A stretch of DNA of 64,000 nucleotides from Methanobacteriota archaeon (lineage in GTDB: Archaea; Thermoplasmatota; Poseidoniia; Poseidoniales; Thalassarchaeaceae): assembly GCA_016845365.1 (NCBI GenBank), contig JAERST010000001.1:1-64000 (forward strand), written 5' to 3'. The translations under genes and the position numbers were made by a program. Shown here piece by piece: positions 1 through 10,465 of this stretch (its first letter is position 1; every line of letters starts with the position of its first letter). The notes below the pieces were generated by a model, which worked only from the letters and a program-made list of their open reading frames with translations, did no database searches and was not told the DNA's origin.

Positions 1-55
1 ATTTGAGCAAATATGAGAGGATTGTATTATTAGAAATTGAGACTCGGATTGACCT

Positions 56-1192
56 GTGAGAATCGGGCTGTTGGTCAATCCTGACGCCGGCTTGGGCGGG
101 CGCTTGGGTCTGAAGGGCTCGGACGGCCAAGCCGAATATGCCCGCGCTCAAGGTGCTGAAGACCGCGCGGGCCCGCGCGTAGCCGCTGCTCTAGCCCACT
201 TCGCGCGGCTACGCAAGGATCCATCCGCCCTAGAATGGGTCACCAGCGAAGGGCGGATGGGGACAGATTGGATTGAATCACAAATCGGTAATGTTTCAAC
301 TGTCCACACTTCTTCTGGCTTGACGACCGCCGAAAATACAGCCGAATTGGTCGAAATTTTACTTTCAAATCAAATCGATTTGCTAGTATACGGAGGCGGA
401 GACGGCACGACTCGAGACATCGTCGCAGCCCTAGCTGAGGCTGACCGCGGCGACCTACCAATCATCGGCGTGCCGTGTGGAGTCAAGATGCATTCAGGAA
501 GTTTCGCCGCCTCTCCAAAGGCGGCGGCAGAAGTGCTTTCTGCTTGGCTTGATGGGGACCTTTTGCTGGCGAGTACGGAGGTTTTGGACCTTGATGAGGA
601 GGTTTACCGGCAGGGGCGTTGGGTCGTTCGGCTGTACGCTGAGGCGATGACTCCGGCCAGTCCGCGGTGGATGCAAGGGGCCAAACAGCGCGTCGAAGCG
701 AGCGGTGAATCGGAGGTTCTCGAAGGGCTTTCTGACCACGTTCGCGAATTGCTCATGGACGGCGAAAAATTGCTCATCTGGGGCTCCGGCGGAACGCTCA
801 GGACTATCGGTAATCAGGTGGGGATTGAGCCGACACTATTGGGGATTGATGCGAGTGTCGGCGGCGAGCAGGTCGGGACTGACCTGGCTGAGGCTGACCT
901 GCTCGAGTTGATTTCTGGGCATGATGGTGAGGTTGTCATTCTGCTCTCACCGATGGGCGGTCAAGGCTTCTTGATTGGGCGTGGAAATCTGCAGCTTTCT
1001 CCTGCGGTTTTGCGGGCTGCAGGGATTGATTCTGTGCTGGGAGTTTGCACGCCTGCAAAGTTGCTGACTGTGCGGCGTTTGCGCATCGAGACTGGTGATG
1101 CTGAGTTGGATGCAGAGTTTGCTGCCAAGCGTTACATGAAGGTCTTGCAGGGATACAGAACGACTCGTGTCCTACCGATTTCCGTCGATTAA
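56..1192 (+). CDS. ATP-NAD kinase-like protein (NAD kinase / AcoX-related family)
   Basis: GTG start; MRIGLLVNPDAGLGG and YGGGDGTTRDIVAAL motifs typical of the NAD/diacylglycerol kinase fold. Confidence 0.8.
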   Translation: MRIGLLVNPDAGLGGRLGLKGSDGQAEYARAQGAEDRAGPRVAAALAHFARLRKDPSALEWVTSEGRMGTDWIESQIGNVSTVHTSSGLTTAENTAELVEILLSNQIDLLVYGGGDGTTRDIVAALAEADRGDLPIIGVPCGVKMHSGSFAASPKAAAEVLSAWLDGDLLLASTEVLDLDEEVYRQGRWVVRLYAEAMTPASPRWMQGAKQRVEASGESEVLEGLSDHVRELLMDGEKLLIWGSGGTLRTIGNQVGIEPTLLGIDASVGGEQVGTDLAEADLLELISGHDGEVVILLSPMGGQGFLIGRGNLQLSPAVLRAAGIDSVLGVCTPAKLLTVRRLRIETGDAELDAEFAAKRYMKVLQGYRTTRVLPISVD

Positions 1193-1193
1193 A

Positions 1194-1410
1194 TATCCTC
1201 GAATCCGAACCGTCGCGCCCCCTCGGGCACGACTGCGCTCATGAACAGGTCGCGCTAATCGCGCGACCGACTTCATTCAATCACGCTTTGATTCAAAATC
1301 GGATTCTTCGGATGGCATTTTCATCGATTCAAATCTCTTCTCGGCCTTTTCGGGTGGCGGGCGGGCAGCGTGCTCAATCGCGGCGTTCGCAGCGCTCTCT
1401 GCGAGAGGCC
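1194..1410. repeat. Left copy of about 210-bp inverted repeat filling a convergent gene gap
   Basis: Reverse complement of 4156-4374, only about 7 mismatches over the about 180-bp core; contains hairpins GTCGCGCCC-N4-GGGCaCGAC and GGTCGCGC-N5-GCGCGACC. Confidence 0.9.
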
Positions 1411-1412
1411 GC

Positions 1413-3059
1413 TCAAATCTTCTGACCGACGGCGGCCTTGAGTAGTCCGAGGAATGGTGGACTTGGCCGGCTCGGTCGCGACTTGAATTCCGGATGATAT
1501 TGCGTCCCGACGTAGTAAGGATGACCTTCCAACTCCATGATTTCACAGCGCTGACCAGTCTCATCCTTACCGACATAGACGAGGCCAGCCGCCTCGATAT
1601 CCTCAATCAATTCTGGATTCACTTCGTAGCGGTGGCGGTGGCGCTCATCGACATGGTCAGCCCCGCCGTATAGGCGGCGAATCTTGCAATCGTCGACTAG
1701 GAAAGGAGTCGGCTTGGTGCCGAGCCGCATTGTGCCGCCCATGTGAGTCTTGGAAATCTCGGGCATGAACACAACGGCAGGGTTTGGTGTGTTCTCATCG
1801 AACTCGGTCGAGTTCGCATTCTCAAGCCCCAACACATTGCGGCAGAATTCAATCGTTGCAATTTGCAAACCGAGACAAACTCCCAGATATGGCACATTAT
1901 TTGTTCGAGCGTAATTCGCGGCGGCAATCTTCCCTTCAACGCCGCGAATTCCGAATCCACCAGGCACAAGAATTCCATCAGCAGCCTTCAGTAAATCCCA
2001 TGCCTCATCGTGCTTATCCGAGCCCTCGGTAGGGTCGAGGTCGGTGGATTCGATCCAATCGATTACCAACTTTCTATCAACTGCAAAAGCGCTGTGCTGC
2101 AAGGCCTTGATGACCGAGAGATAGGAATCTGAAAGGCCGGTGTATTTGCCGACCATGGCGATGTGAACCTCTTCTTCCAGTTGGTCAACCTTGTCTGCCA
2201 TCGCCTTCCAATCATCTAGCAGAGGCATCGAATCTGGGATTTCAAATCCGAGATGCTGACTGACCTTTCGCAGAACCGATTGCTCGTGAAGTGAAATCGG
2301 AATCTGATACAGATTCGAGACATCGTGAGCTGACACGACCGCTTCCTTGCCTACATGACAGAAGGCTGCAAGTTTCGCTCGGGTCTCATCCTCGAGAGGC
2401 TTCTCCGAGCGGCAAACGAGGATGTCCGGAATTATTCCCAATCCTCGAAGTTCCTTCACCGTGTGCTGAGTTGGTTTGGTTTTCTGCTCGCCGACCGGCC
2501 CCATTACCGGGACTAGGCTGACGTGGACGAAGCAGACGTTTTCCTGTCCGACTCTGAATTGGAATTGGCGCAGTGCCTCGATAAACGGTGCGCTTTCGAT
2601 ATCACCAACGGTTCCTCCTAACTCGATAACACACGCGTCCGGAGTGTCGCCCGACCCGTCCGCGCTAACGTGCGCAACACGCTCTATCCAGTCTTGGATT
2701 TCATTGGTTATGTGCGGCACGACCTGTACGGTCTTGCCGAGATAATCACCACGGCGCTCCTTTTCGATTACGTTGGCATATACCTTGCCCGTGGTGATAT
2801 TATTGTCGCGCGTCAATGCAATGTCTAGGAAGCGCTCGTAATTGCCGAGGTCGAGGTCGACCTCGCCGCCATCGTCGAGGACGAAGACCTCACCGTGTTC
2901 GAAGGGGGACATGGTGCCCGCGTCGGAGTTGAGGTAGGGGTCAATCTTGACCGAGGTGAGGCGCAGTCCTGCGGATTTTAGCAGAACTCCGATGCTTGAG
3001 GCTGTGATTCCTTTGCCCAGTCCAGAAAGGACGCCACCCGTGACTACGACATACTTCAT
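1413..3059 (-). CDS. pyrG: CTP synthase
   Basis: [24 protein letters not shown] start; glutaminase segment [11 protein letters not shown]...[12 protein letters not shown] trimmed to the MKYV start. Confidence 0.96.
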   Translation of the reverse strand: MKYVVVTGGVLSGLGKGITASSIGVLLKSAGLRLTSVKIDPYLNSDAGTMSPFEHGEVFVLDDGGEVDLDLGNYERFLDIALTRDNNITTGKVYANVIEKERRGDYLGKTVQVVPHITNEIQDWIERVAHVSADGSGDTPDACVIELGGTVGDIESAPFIEALRQFQFRVGQENVCFVHVSLVPVMGPVGEQKTKPTQHTVKELRGLGIIPDILVCRSEKPLEDETRAKLAAFCHVGKEAVVSAHDVSNLYQIPISLHEQSVLRKVSQHLGFEIPDSMPLLDDWKAMADKVDQLEEEVHIAMVGKYTGLSDSYLSVIKALQHSAFAVDRKLVIDWIESTDLDPTEGSDKHDEAWDLLKAADGILVPGGFGIRGVEGKIAAANYARTNNVPYLGVCLGLQIATIEFCRNVLGLENANSTEFDENTPNPAVVFMPEISKTHMGGTMRLGTKPTPFLVDDCKIRRLYGGADHVDERHRHRYEVNPELIEDIEAAGLVYVGKDETGQRCEIMELEGHPYYVGTQYHPEFKSRPSRPSPPFLGLLKAAVGQKI

Positions 3060-3200
3060 GCAATCAACGGGGTTTGAAGCCGATGTGACTCGCCTATGAA
3101 CGTTGGCTCTGAAAATAAGTGAAATCAATTCTCTGAGGAGATTTCTTGCAGGGAAACCGGTCTACTCTCAAGTTCATGTATCGTCTGAGTCCGGAGTGAC

Positions 3201-4166
3201 TTGATGGAGGCGGCTGAGAGTAGCAGGATTCTGGTTACCGGTGCGCTTGGTCAAATCGGCACTGAGCTGACCGAGGCTTTGCGGGCTCGTTTTGGGGCCG
3301 ATGCTGTCGTTGCTACTGATGTGCGGGATTTGCCTGACCACCCTTGCGTGGTTGGTGGGCCTTACCGGCATCTGAGTGTGATTGATGCCGACGAATTCGA
3401 TAAGGTCGTGGTTGAGGAAGGCATCGGAACTGTCTATCATTTGGCGGCACTTTTGAGTGCGACTGCCGAGAAAGTGCCGGAATTGGCCGAGCGGATCAAC
3501 GTGGGCGGTTTGGTGACTGTCCTTGAAGCCGCTCGAAAGCATTCACTGCGTGTTTACGCGCCCTCTTCTATCGCCGTCTTCGGGCCGGATGCGCCTAAGC
3601 ATGCGCCGCAAATTTGCGCGCTGAATCCGACAACTGTTTACGGGCGCACGAAGGTGACGGGGGAGAGATTGGCGATGAATTATTGGAAGCAATATGGGGT
3701 TGATGTGCGTGGAATTCGTTATCCTGGGCTGATTTCCTACAAGGCTCCGGCAGGCGGTGGCACGACCGATTACGCCGTCGATATCTTCCACTCTGCCCTC
3801 GCGGATGGGCACTACGATTGCTTCGTTCGTGCGGATACTCGATTGCCGATGATGTACATGGATGATGCGATACGGGCGACCATTGCTTTGATGGATGCGC
3901 CCGCGGATGATTTGGGTGAGTCGCGGGCGGGGTACAATATCTCTGGGATTTCATTCACCGCGGCTCAGTTGGCCGATTCTGTGGCCGCGCGGGTGCCTGG
4001 ATTTACTTGTGATTTTGTGCCGGATGTGCGGCAAGAATATGCCGATTCTTGGCCGGATTCTGTTGATGATTCGGCTGCGCAGAGCGAGTGGGGTTGGCAA
4101 GCCGAGTTTGATTTAGATGCACTCTGCGATGCCATGTTCGACGGTTTGAACCAAGCCTCTCGCTGA
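3201..4166 (+). CDS. NAD-dependent epimerase-like L-threonine 3-dehydrogenase (SDR type)
   Basis: ILVTGALGQIGTELTEALR Rossmann motif; PSSIAVFGPDAPK, RYPGLISYKAPAGGGTTDYAVDIF, LPMMYMDDAIRA resemble archaeal SDR-type ThrDH. Confidence 0.85.
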   Translation: MMEAAESSRILVTGALGQIGTELTEALRARFGADAVVATDVRDLPDHPCVVGGPYRHLSVIDADEFDKVVVEEGIGTVYHLAALLSATAEKVPELAERINVGGLVTVLEAARKHSLRVYAPSSIAVFGPDAPKHAPQICALNPTTVYGRTKVTGERLAMNYWKQYGVDVRGIRYPGLISYKAPAGGGTTDYAVDIFHSALADGHYDCFVRADTRLPMMYMDDAIRATIALMDAPADDLGESRAGYNISGISFTAAQLADSVAARVPGFTCDFVPDVRQEYADSWPDSVDDSAAQSEWGWQAEFDLDALCDAMFDGLNQASR

Positions 4167-4374
4167 GAGCGCAGCGGACGGGGTAGCCAAGCACGCTGCC
4201 CGCCCGCCACCCGACAAGGCCGAGAAGAGATTTGAATCGATGGAAATGCCATCCGAAGAATCCGATTTTGAATCAAAGCGTGATTGAATGGAGTCGGTCG
4301 CGCAATTAGCGCGACCTGTTCATGAGCGCTGTCGCGCCCGAGGGGGCGCGACGCTTCGGATTCGAGGATAGTTA
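4156..4374. repeat. Right copy of about 210-bp inverted repeat filling a convergent gene gap
   Basis: Inverted copy of 1194-1410; internal hairpins GTCGCGCCC-N4-GGGCGCGAC, GGTCGCGC-N5-GCGCGACC and CTCTC-GCT-GAGAG. Confidence 0.9.
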
Positions 4375-5967
4375 ATCGTCATCGATTTGATTCGACCAAT
4401 CGGGTGTTTGTGGACCTTGATTGCTCCAGAGGACATCGTCTATTCGGAGCACGCTGATTGCGGCTTCCGTTGCTCCGGTCAGGGCTTGTCGGGCGACAAA
4501 GAGTGGGTCATTGATGCCCGCTTCAGCCATGTCGGCTTTCTCTCCGCTCATCGCGTCGAGGCCTATCCATGCTCCGTTACTTGCTTGGGCTGCTGAGAGG
4601 GCGAGAATTTCGTCGATCGGGTCGAGACCTGCGTTTTCTGCGAGGGTTCGCGGAATGACTTCTAGCGCATCTGCGAATCCCTCGATTGCGAGTTGTTCGC
4701 GACCCTTTTGGGTCGTTGAATAGGCTCGCAGGTGGCGGGCTAAGTGGGTCTGAGTTCCGCCACCACCTGGAAGAATTCCAGGTTCACGAACCAGTCGGAA
4801 TGCGACGCCGAGGGCATCATCGAATGCGCGGCTGACCTCTTCGCGCATGGCTGGCGTAGTGCCGCGCAGTAAAGCGGTCATTGCCGCGCCGTTACCATCG
4901 ATTCTCATGTGCCAAGTATTCTCGATTTTTTCTTCCGAGCGCGAGGTGTAAGCTCCAACATCCTCGGCTGTGATTCTATTTGCATCACGGATTATTCGTG
5001 CTCCGGTCAATACCGAAAGTCGCTCAAGATCGTCTCTCTCGAATCTTCGATATGCTGTGATTCCCGCTGCCTTCAGCAGTGGTGCGGCTTCGTCTGCGAT
5101 TCCGTCGCGTACGCATAATAGGTCAACATCGAGCGCTGTGAGAGCCTCGACTTGCGCTGACAATTTTGCTCGCTTGCGCTCGGCAAATCCCGCGAGCACT
5201 CCTGTGCTTCGAATCTCGATTTGTGCATCTAATTTCAGCTCGCGAGTCTCGAGCCCTCCATCGATGATGGCTATTCGCCCGCCGCCACTGCTGGCGGGCG
5301 TTGCGAAATCGAGGCGCTGCTTGCGAAGAACCAGTCCGTGAACAACCTCAGAATCAGCCGCAGCGCCGTCAGCCATCTGAGTCCTTTTCACGCGCACTCG
5401 CTCAAGGTCATCGCCTCCATCTTCATCCGCGAGTGCGCGCGCAGCATCCAGCGCGATCGTTGTCATGGTCTCTGCCAAAGCGGTGTCGACCTTGCCTGCC
5501 AGAGTGGTTCCGATGGTCGCACGAAGTTGGTCTTCGCTGGCCGTTCGTGAAATTTCGTCGAGTTGGCGTTGTGCTTCCTCGGCAGCGATTCGATAGCCGT
5601 TCATGATCAGGGTTGGATGGACGCCGATGCGGGAGAGTTCCAGTGCATTGCGGAGCAGTTCAGCGGTTAGTAGGACCGAAGTGGTGGTTCCGTCGCGAGC
5701 GATTCTGTCTTGGGCTGAACTCGTGGAAATCAACAAATTCGCCGTCGGGTGCTCAACCTTCGCCGTCTCCAAAACCGTCACACCATCGTTGGTCACGATG
5801 ACTTCGCCGTTCTCATCAACCAGCATTTTGTCGGAGCCGCGCGGGCCCAGTGTTGAACGGACCGCGCCGGCGAGTGCGAGGGCCGCGTTGGTATTGTTGA
5901 CGAGAGCCGAGCGGCCCTCGATTCGGTCGGTATCCTCCAGAGCGACATCCGGTTCGGACTCGACCAT
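4372..5967 (-). CDS. Thermosome (group II chaperonin) subunit
   Basis: LGPRGSDKMLVDENGEVIVTNDGVTVLE, GDGTTTS-like DGTTTSVLLTAELL, PGGGGTQTHLARHLR. Confidence 0.96.
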   Translation of the reverse strand: MVESEPDVALEDTDRIEGRSALVNNTNAALALAGAVRSTLGPRGSDKMLVDENGEVIVTNDGVTVLETAKVEHPTANLLISTSSAQDRIARDGTTTSVLLTAELLRNALELSRIGVHPTLIMNGYRIAAEEAQRQLDEISRTASEDQLRATIGTTLAGKVDTALAETMTTIALDAARALADEDGGDDLERVRVKRTQMADGAAADSEVVHGLVLRKQRLDFATPASSGGGRIAIIDGGLETRELKLDAQIEIRSTGVLAGFAERKRAKLSAQVEALTALDVDLLCVRDGIADEAAPLLKAAGITAYRRFERDDLERLSVLTGARIIRDANRITAEDVGAYTSRSEEKIENTWHMRIDGNGAAMTALLRGTTPAMREEVSRAFDDALGVAFRLVREPGILPGGGGTQTHLARHLRAYSTTQKGREQLAIEGFADALEVIPRTLAENAGLDPIDEILALSAAQASNGAWIGLDAMSGEKADMAEAGINDPLFVARQALTGATEAAISVLRIDDVLWSNQGPQTPDWSNQIDDD

Positions 5968-6216
5968 GAGCCGGCCGAACCACAGGCCCGATTTGAATGC
6001 GATGCCAAGCCTGTTCAGCTGCTTTTACGGCCGCCGCGCCATCACCTCTAGCGCAGCGTAACAAGTCCACAGCGCCCCATTTCACAGCGCCCGCACACGC
6101 GCCTGCACCCACGCGCAAGCGCCCCCAAGCACGCGCGCGCGAGTGTCCCTCATACCGTTCGATTCAAATATCCCCCATCGCTCGCACTATACAACCTCAA
6201 GTTGAGTAGTGATATC

Positions 6217-6864
6217 ATGAGCACCGTGGACAGGGACGAATTCGAGGACAAACTCCTCGAGGAGATGGCCAAGATGTTCTCAGATATGGGGATGCCAATC
6301 GATGTCGAACTGCTGCAAAACATGATGCGACAAGTTCGCGAGCAGTTCGAACAAATGGGAATCGACCCGGACCAGATGGCTTCATCCGAAATCCGCATGG
6401 GAACCGATGTTGACCCCGAGGAATTCCGCAAGCAGATGGAATCCATGCTCGACGGTCCGGGCGGGATGGCAGAGATGTTCCGCAATATGGGAATCAAGGT
6501 TCAATTCGAAGGTGGCCCTTCCGTTGAGGAAGCACCAGAAATCGAGGTGGCCGAAGAGCCGGAATCGTCCGAGGATTCGCAGAATCAACTTCCTATCGAG
6601 GACATTTTCATCCACGAAGACCGCATGTGCATAACGGTCGATATCTCTCGATTCACCGAGCTCGAACCCTCTGAAGTCGAACTCAACCTAACCGGTGGCG
6701 GAGAAATTCTGCAACTGATGAAAACCACACAAATGCGCCCACTGAAGCGCTACACCCTTCCTCATTCTGCGGAAAATATCGTCGAATGGGGCCTCAATAA
6801 TGGAATTCTCGATGTCAAATTCGACATCGACCCGGCGGCCATGGCTGCCGACGAAAGTGAATAA
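6217..6864 (+). CDS. Small heat-shock (Hsp20/CS-like) domain protein with acidic N-terminal extension
   Basis: C-terminal beta-sandwich-like segment ([37 protein letters not shown]...[11 protein letters not shown]); directly upstream of dnaK. ORF track starts at a TTG at 6202. Confidence 0.6.
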   Translation: MSTVDRDEFEDKLLEEMAKMFSDMGMPIDVELLQNMMRQVREQFEQMGIDPDQMASSEIRMGTDVDPEEFRKQMESMLDGPGGMAEMFRNMGIKVQFEGGPSVEEAPEIEVAEEPESSEDSQNQLPIEDIFIHEDRMCITVDISRFTELEPSEVELNLTGGGEILQLMKTTQMRPLKRYTLPHSAENIVEWGLNNGILDVKFDIDPAAMAADESE

Positions 6865-6875
6865 ATCTGGATGGA

Positions 6876-8783
6876 GTGAATGAGATGAGTACACCCGTGA
6901 TTGGAATAGATCTTGGAACAACGAATAGCTGTGTAGCGACCCTCGAGGGTGGTCAAGCAGTCGTCATACCGAATTCCGAAGGAAGTCGAACAACGCCATC
7001 TGTTGTCGCTTTCTCGAAAGATGGCGACCGCCTTGTTGGAATTACTGCAAAGCGACAGGCGGTCACCAATTCTGATCGCACGATTCTATCTGTGAAGCGT
7101 GAGATGGGAACCGATTGGAACAAGTCGATCGGCGAAGAAGAATACACGCCTCAGGAGGTCTCGGCCTTCATTCTGCAGAAGTTGAAGAGCGATGCTGAGG
7201 CATATCTCGGGCAGGAGGTCAAGCAGGCTGTAATCACCTGCCCGGCTTACTTTACCGATGCTCAGCGAAAGGCGACCCGCGATGCTGGACGCATCGCTGG
7301 TCTCGACGTCCTTCGCATCATCAACGAGCCGACCGCGGCTGCGCTCGCGTACGGCGTCGACAAGGAAGAAGACCAGACAATCCTAGTCTACGACTTGGGG
7401 GGAGGAACCTTCGATGTCTCAATTTTGGAGATTTATCTCGTCGATGACCAGCCTCAGATTGAGGTTAAGGCTACCAGCGGCGACAATCGCCTCGGTGGAG
7501 ACGACTTCGACGAGGTCGTAATCGAGTGGATTACTTCCGAATTCAAGAAGTCGACAGGAATCGACCTCTCCAGCGATATGCAGGCGATGAGTCGCCTGCG
7601 AGAAGCCGCTGAGAAGGCGAAAATCGAGTTGTCCGGCACTGGAACAACTCAGATCAATCTTCCATTCATCACCATGCGTGACGGACAACCAGAGCACCTC
7701 GACCTTTCGCTCTCCCGAGCTAAGTTCGAGGAACTCATCGCTAAGTTGGTCGAGCGCACCATGGCTCCAACTCGCCGAGCGATGAAGGATGCAGGCGTCT
7801 CCAAGGGAGAGGTCGACAAGGTCATTCTCGTCGGCGGTTCAACCCGCGTTCCAGCGGTCCAGACCGCCATCGAGAAGGAGGTCGGCAAGGCTCCATTCAA
7901 GGGAGTCAATCCCGACGAGGCAGTCGCTGTTGGTGCTGCTCTACAAGCTGGAATTATCGTCGGCGACGAGGGCGTGACCGATGTACTGCTCCTCGATGTC
8001 ACGCCACTAACTCTCGGAATTGAGACCCTCGGCGGCGTCACTACCATGATGATTGAGCGCAATACTACCATCCCAAGCCGCCGCTCAGAGGTCTTCTCGA
8101 CCGCGTCCGACAATCAACCTGCGGTCGAGGTCCACGTCCTGCAAGGCGAGCGTGAGTTCTCAAAGGATAACACCACGCTCGGGCGCTTCCACTTGATGGG
8201 AATCCCAGCAGCGCCACGAGGAATCCCACAAATCGAAGTCACCTTCGATATCGACGCGAACGGAATCGTCAACGTCTCCGCCAAGGACCTTGGAACAGGA
8301 ACTGAGCAATCGATCAAGATTGAGAGTCAGACCTCGCTAAGTGAGGACGAGATTCAGTCGAAGATTGCCGAGGCTGAGGAATTCGCAGAAGAGGACAAGC
8401 GCCGCAAGGCCCGCGTCGAACTTCGAAACCAAGCCGACAGCATTGTCTACCAAACACGCAAGATGCTCGAGGAATCCGGAGAGAAGCTCAACGATGAGGA
8501 CACGGCTCCGGTCAACGAGAAGCTCGACGCACTCGAGTCTCTAATCATGAAGGACGACCAACCCATCGATTTCGATGACCTCGACGAGGCTGCAATCCAG
8601 GCTACCATGAGTGAATTGGAGCAGGCCATGCACGGCGTCTCCACCAAGCTCTACGAGGCAGCCGCCGCCGAGATGGCCGAGCAGCAAGCCGCGAACGATG
8701 CAGCCGAAGGCGATGCAGCTGATGACGACGGAGTCGTCGAGGCTGACTTCGAAGTCGTCGATGGTGACGAAGACAACGAGTGA
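6876..8783 (+). CDS. dnaK: Chaperone DnaK (Hsp70)
   Basis: [45 protein letters not shown]. Confidence 0.98.
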   Translation: MNEMSTPVIGIDLGTTNSCVATLEGGQAVVIPNSEGSRTTPSVVAFSKDGDRLVGITAKRQAVTNSDRTILSVKREMGTDWNKSIGEEEYTPQEVSAFILQKLKSDAEAYLGQEVKQAVITCPAYFTDAQRKATRDAGRIAGLDVLRIINEPTAAALAYGVDKEEDQTILVYDLGGGTFDVSILEIYLVDDQPQIEVKATSGDNRLGGDDFDEVVIEWITSEFKKSTGIDLSSDMQAMSRLREAAEKAKIELSGTGTTQINLPFITMRDGQPEHLDLSLSRAKFEELIAKLVERTMAPTRRAMKDAGVSKGEVDKVILVGGSTRVPAVQTAIEKEVGKAPFKGVNPDEAVAVGAALQAGIIVGDEGVTDVLLLDVTPLTLGIETLGGVTTMMIERNTTIPSRRSEVFSTASDNQPAVEVHVLQGEREFSKDNTTLGRFHLMGIPAAPRGIPQIEVTFDIDANGIVNVSAKDLGTGTEQSIKIESQTSLSEDEIQSKIAEAEEFAEEDKRRKARVELRNQADSIVYQTRKMLEESGEKLNDEDTAPVNEKLDALESLIMKDDQPIDFDDLDEAAIQATMSELEQAMHGVSTKLYEAAAAEMAEQQAANDAAEGDAADDDGVVEADFEVVDGDEDNE

Positions 8784-8872
8784 ATTCGTTGAATCGCCTC
8801 TCGCAGAGAGCGCAGCGTACGCCGAAAGCGAAGTTGCGGCGCGCTTCGCCGTCAGCGAAGTCCGTGGGAACT

Positions 8873-10378
8873 TCACTGTGAAGTGATCAGCCGGTGAAGC
8901 GTGCGAACGTGTACACCAGTTCCACCGTGTGCGACACAGGCATTCGTGTCTGCGCCCCAAGCGGTTCCAGCGATGTCCAGATGAGCCCACGGAATCTGTG
9001 ATTTCTCACCGTTCTCATCCTCGCGGTCCTGAACGAATTGCTTCAGGAATGCGGCAGCGGTACAGGCTCCACCCCATCGTCCCTTGCCGCCATTCCTGAC
9101 ATCTGCAAACTTGGAACTGGTCATCTCCTTCTCGAAGGCGGGCATGAGTGGCATAGGCCAAGCGATCTCATCCTCAGCATTGCCCGCCTCGTGAATCTTG
9201 TCTGAAAGCGACTTGTCATTCGACCAAAGTCCCGAGGCCTCGTGTCCGAGAGCGACCACACAAGCCCCAGTTAGGGTAGCGAGGTCGACAATGTAAGATG
9301 GGTTGAGTTCAGCCGACTTCCAAAGACCATCGGAGAGAACATTTCGGCCTTCTGCGTCGGTGCTGAAAATCTCGATGGTCTTTCCAGAATAGGTGTCAAT
9401 GACGTCACCGGGGCGATAAGCCTCTGCGCTCGGCATGTTTTCTGCCATGCAAGTAATGCCGTTGACGCGCCCTGAATATCCGGTCGCCCAAAGGGCTTGG
9501 AAGAGCCCGAAAACGGTTGCCGAACCGTGCATATCGTACTTCATATCCCACATCCCAGCACTCGGTTTGATGGAGATTCCACCGGTGTCGAAAGTGATTC
9601 CTTTGCCGACGATGCAGGGCACTCGCTCGCCAGTTTGAGCGTCTGGATTTAGGCGGAAAAATACCATGCACGGCTTGCGGATACTGCCTTTTCCGACAGC
9701 GATTACACCCTGCATATTCTCCTTGTGAAGGCGCTCATAATCCCACACTTCAACCTCGACATTCGACTTTCCCTCGGCCCATTCCAAAGCCCTGCGCCCG
9801 AACTCCTCTGGGTACAGGCGGTTTGCTGGTTCGTTTGCGAGGTCGCGAGCGAGGTGAACGCCGGTAGCGATTGAGGCTGACTTTTGGACGGCTGCAGCGA
9901 GCCCTTCGAGGTGGCGCTCGTGGGCTTGGCACTCGAGCGACCACTCGCCCTTGTTTGCATTATCATCGTCTTTTTGTTGGTATTTGTCGAAGGCATAATC
10001 GCGCAGGATCATGCCTTCGGCGAAGGCTGCCATATTGCTTGAATTCCAGCCTGATGTGAAGCGGATTACGATATTTGTGCCGAGGTCTTTGGAGAGTTTT
10101 GCGAGGCACTTTGCTCCTGCGTCCCGAGCACCCTTGTGAGTGAGTGTCTCCTTATCGCCAACGCCGACGAAGAATACCGTGCAACCCTTCGTCCAAACTT
10201 CGAGCATATTCCCCGGCTTTCCGGTCAAAGCATCGCCAGATGCCGCGGCCTTGACAGCGATACTCGCGCCGCGGCTCAACCCAACCGTAGTATTGTTCGG
10301 AGCTTTCTCCACGCCCGCGAAAACGGGTACGATCATTATGTCTCCAGTCGCCTCAAATTTGCCGGTCGTCACCTGCAT
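8873..10378 (-). CDS. pepA: Leucyl aminopeptidase (M17 family)
   Basis: VGKGITFDTGGISIKPSAGMWDMKYDM, NTDAEGR-like STDAEGRNVLSDG, DLATLTGACVVALG. Confidence 0.95.
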   Translation of the reverse strand: MQVTTGKFEATGDIMIVPVFAGVEKAPNNTTVGLSRGASIAVKAAASGDALTGKPGNMLEVWTKGCTVFFVGVGDKETLTHKGARDAGAKCLAKLSKDLGTNIVIRFTSGWNSSNMAAFAEGMILRDYAFDKYQQKDDDNANKGEWSLECQAHERHLEGLAAAVQKSASIATGVHLARDLANEPANRLYPEEFGRRALEWAEGKSNVEVEVWDYERLHKENMQGVIAVGKGSIRKPCMVFFRLNPDAQTGERVPCIVGKGITFDTGGISIKPSAGMWDMKYDMHGSATVFGLFQALWATGYSGRVNGITCMAENMPSAEAYRPGDVIDTYSGKTIEIFSTDAEGRNVLSDGLWKSAELNPSYIVDLATLTGACVVALGHEASGLWSNDKSLSDKIHEAGNAEDEIAWPMPLMPAFEKEMTSSKFADVRNGGKGRWGGACTAAAFLKQFVQDREDENGEKSQIPWAHLDIAGTAWGADTNACVAHGGTGVHVRTLHRLITSQ

Positions 10379-10465
10379 GACCGTGCGATAAAGTTCGGAT
10401 ATACAAAGAATTTCTATTGAAATCCTTGATTTCAGACCGTTCTTATTAACGCCGCGAGCAGCATC

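Noticed and set aside
1277-1606. 109-aa minus ORF across the left 210-bp repeat and the pyrG end
   Set aside because: Overlaps pyrG in another frame; only its tail matches the repeat peptide, kept as an observation rather than a gene.
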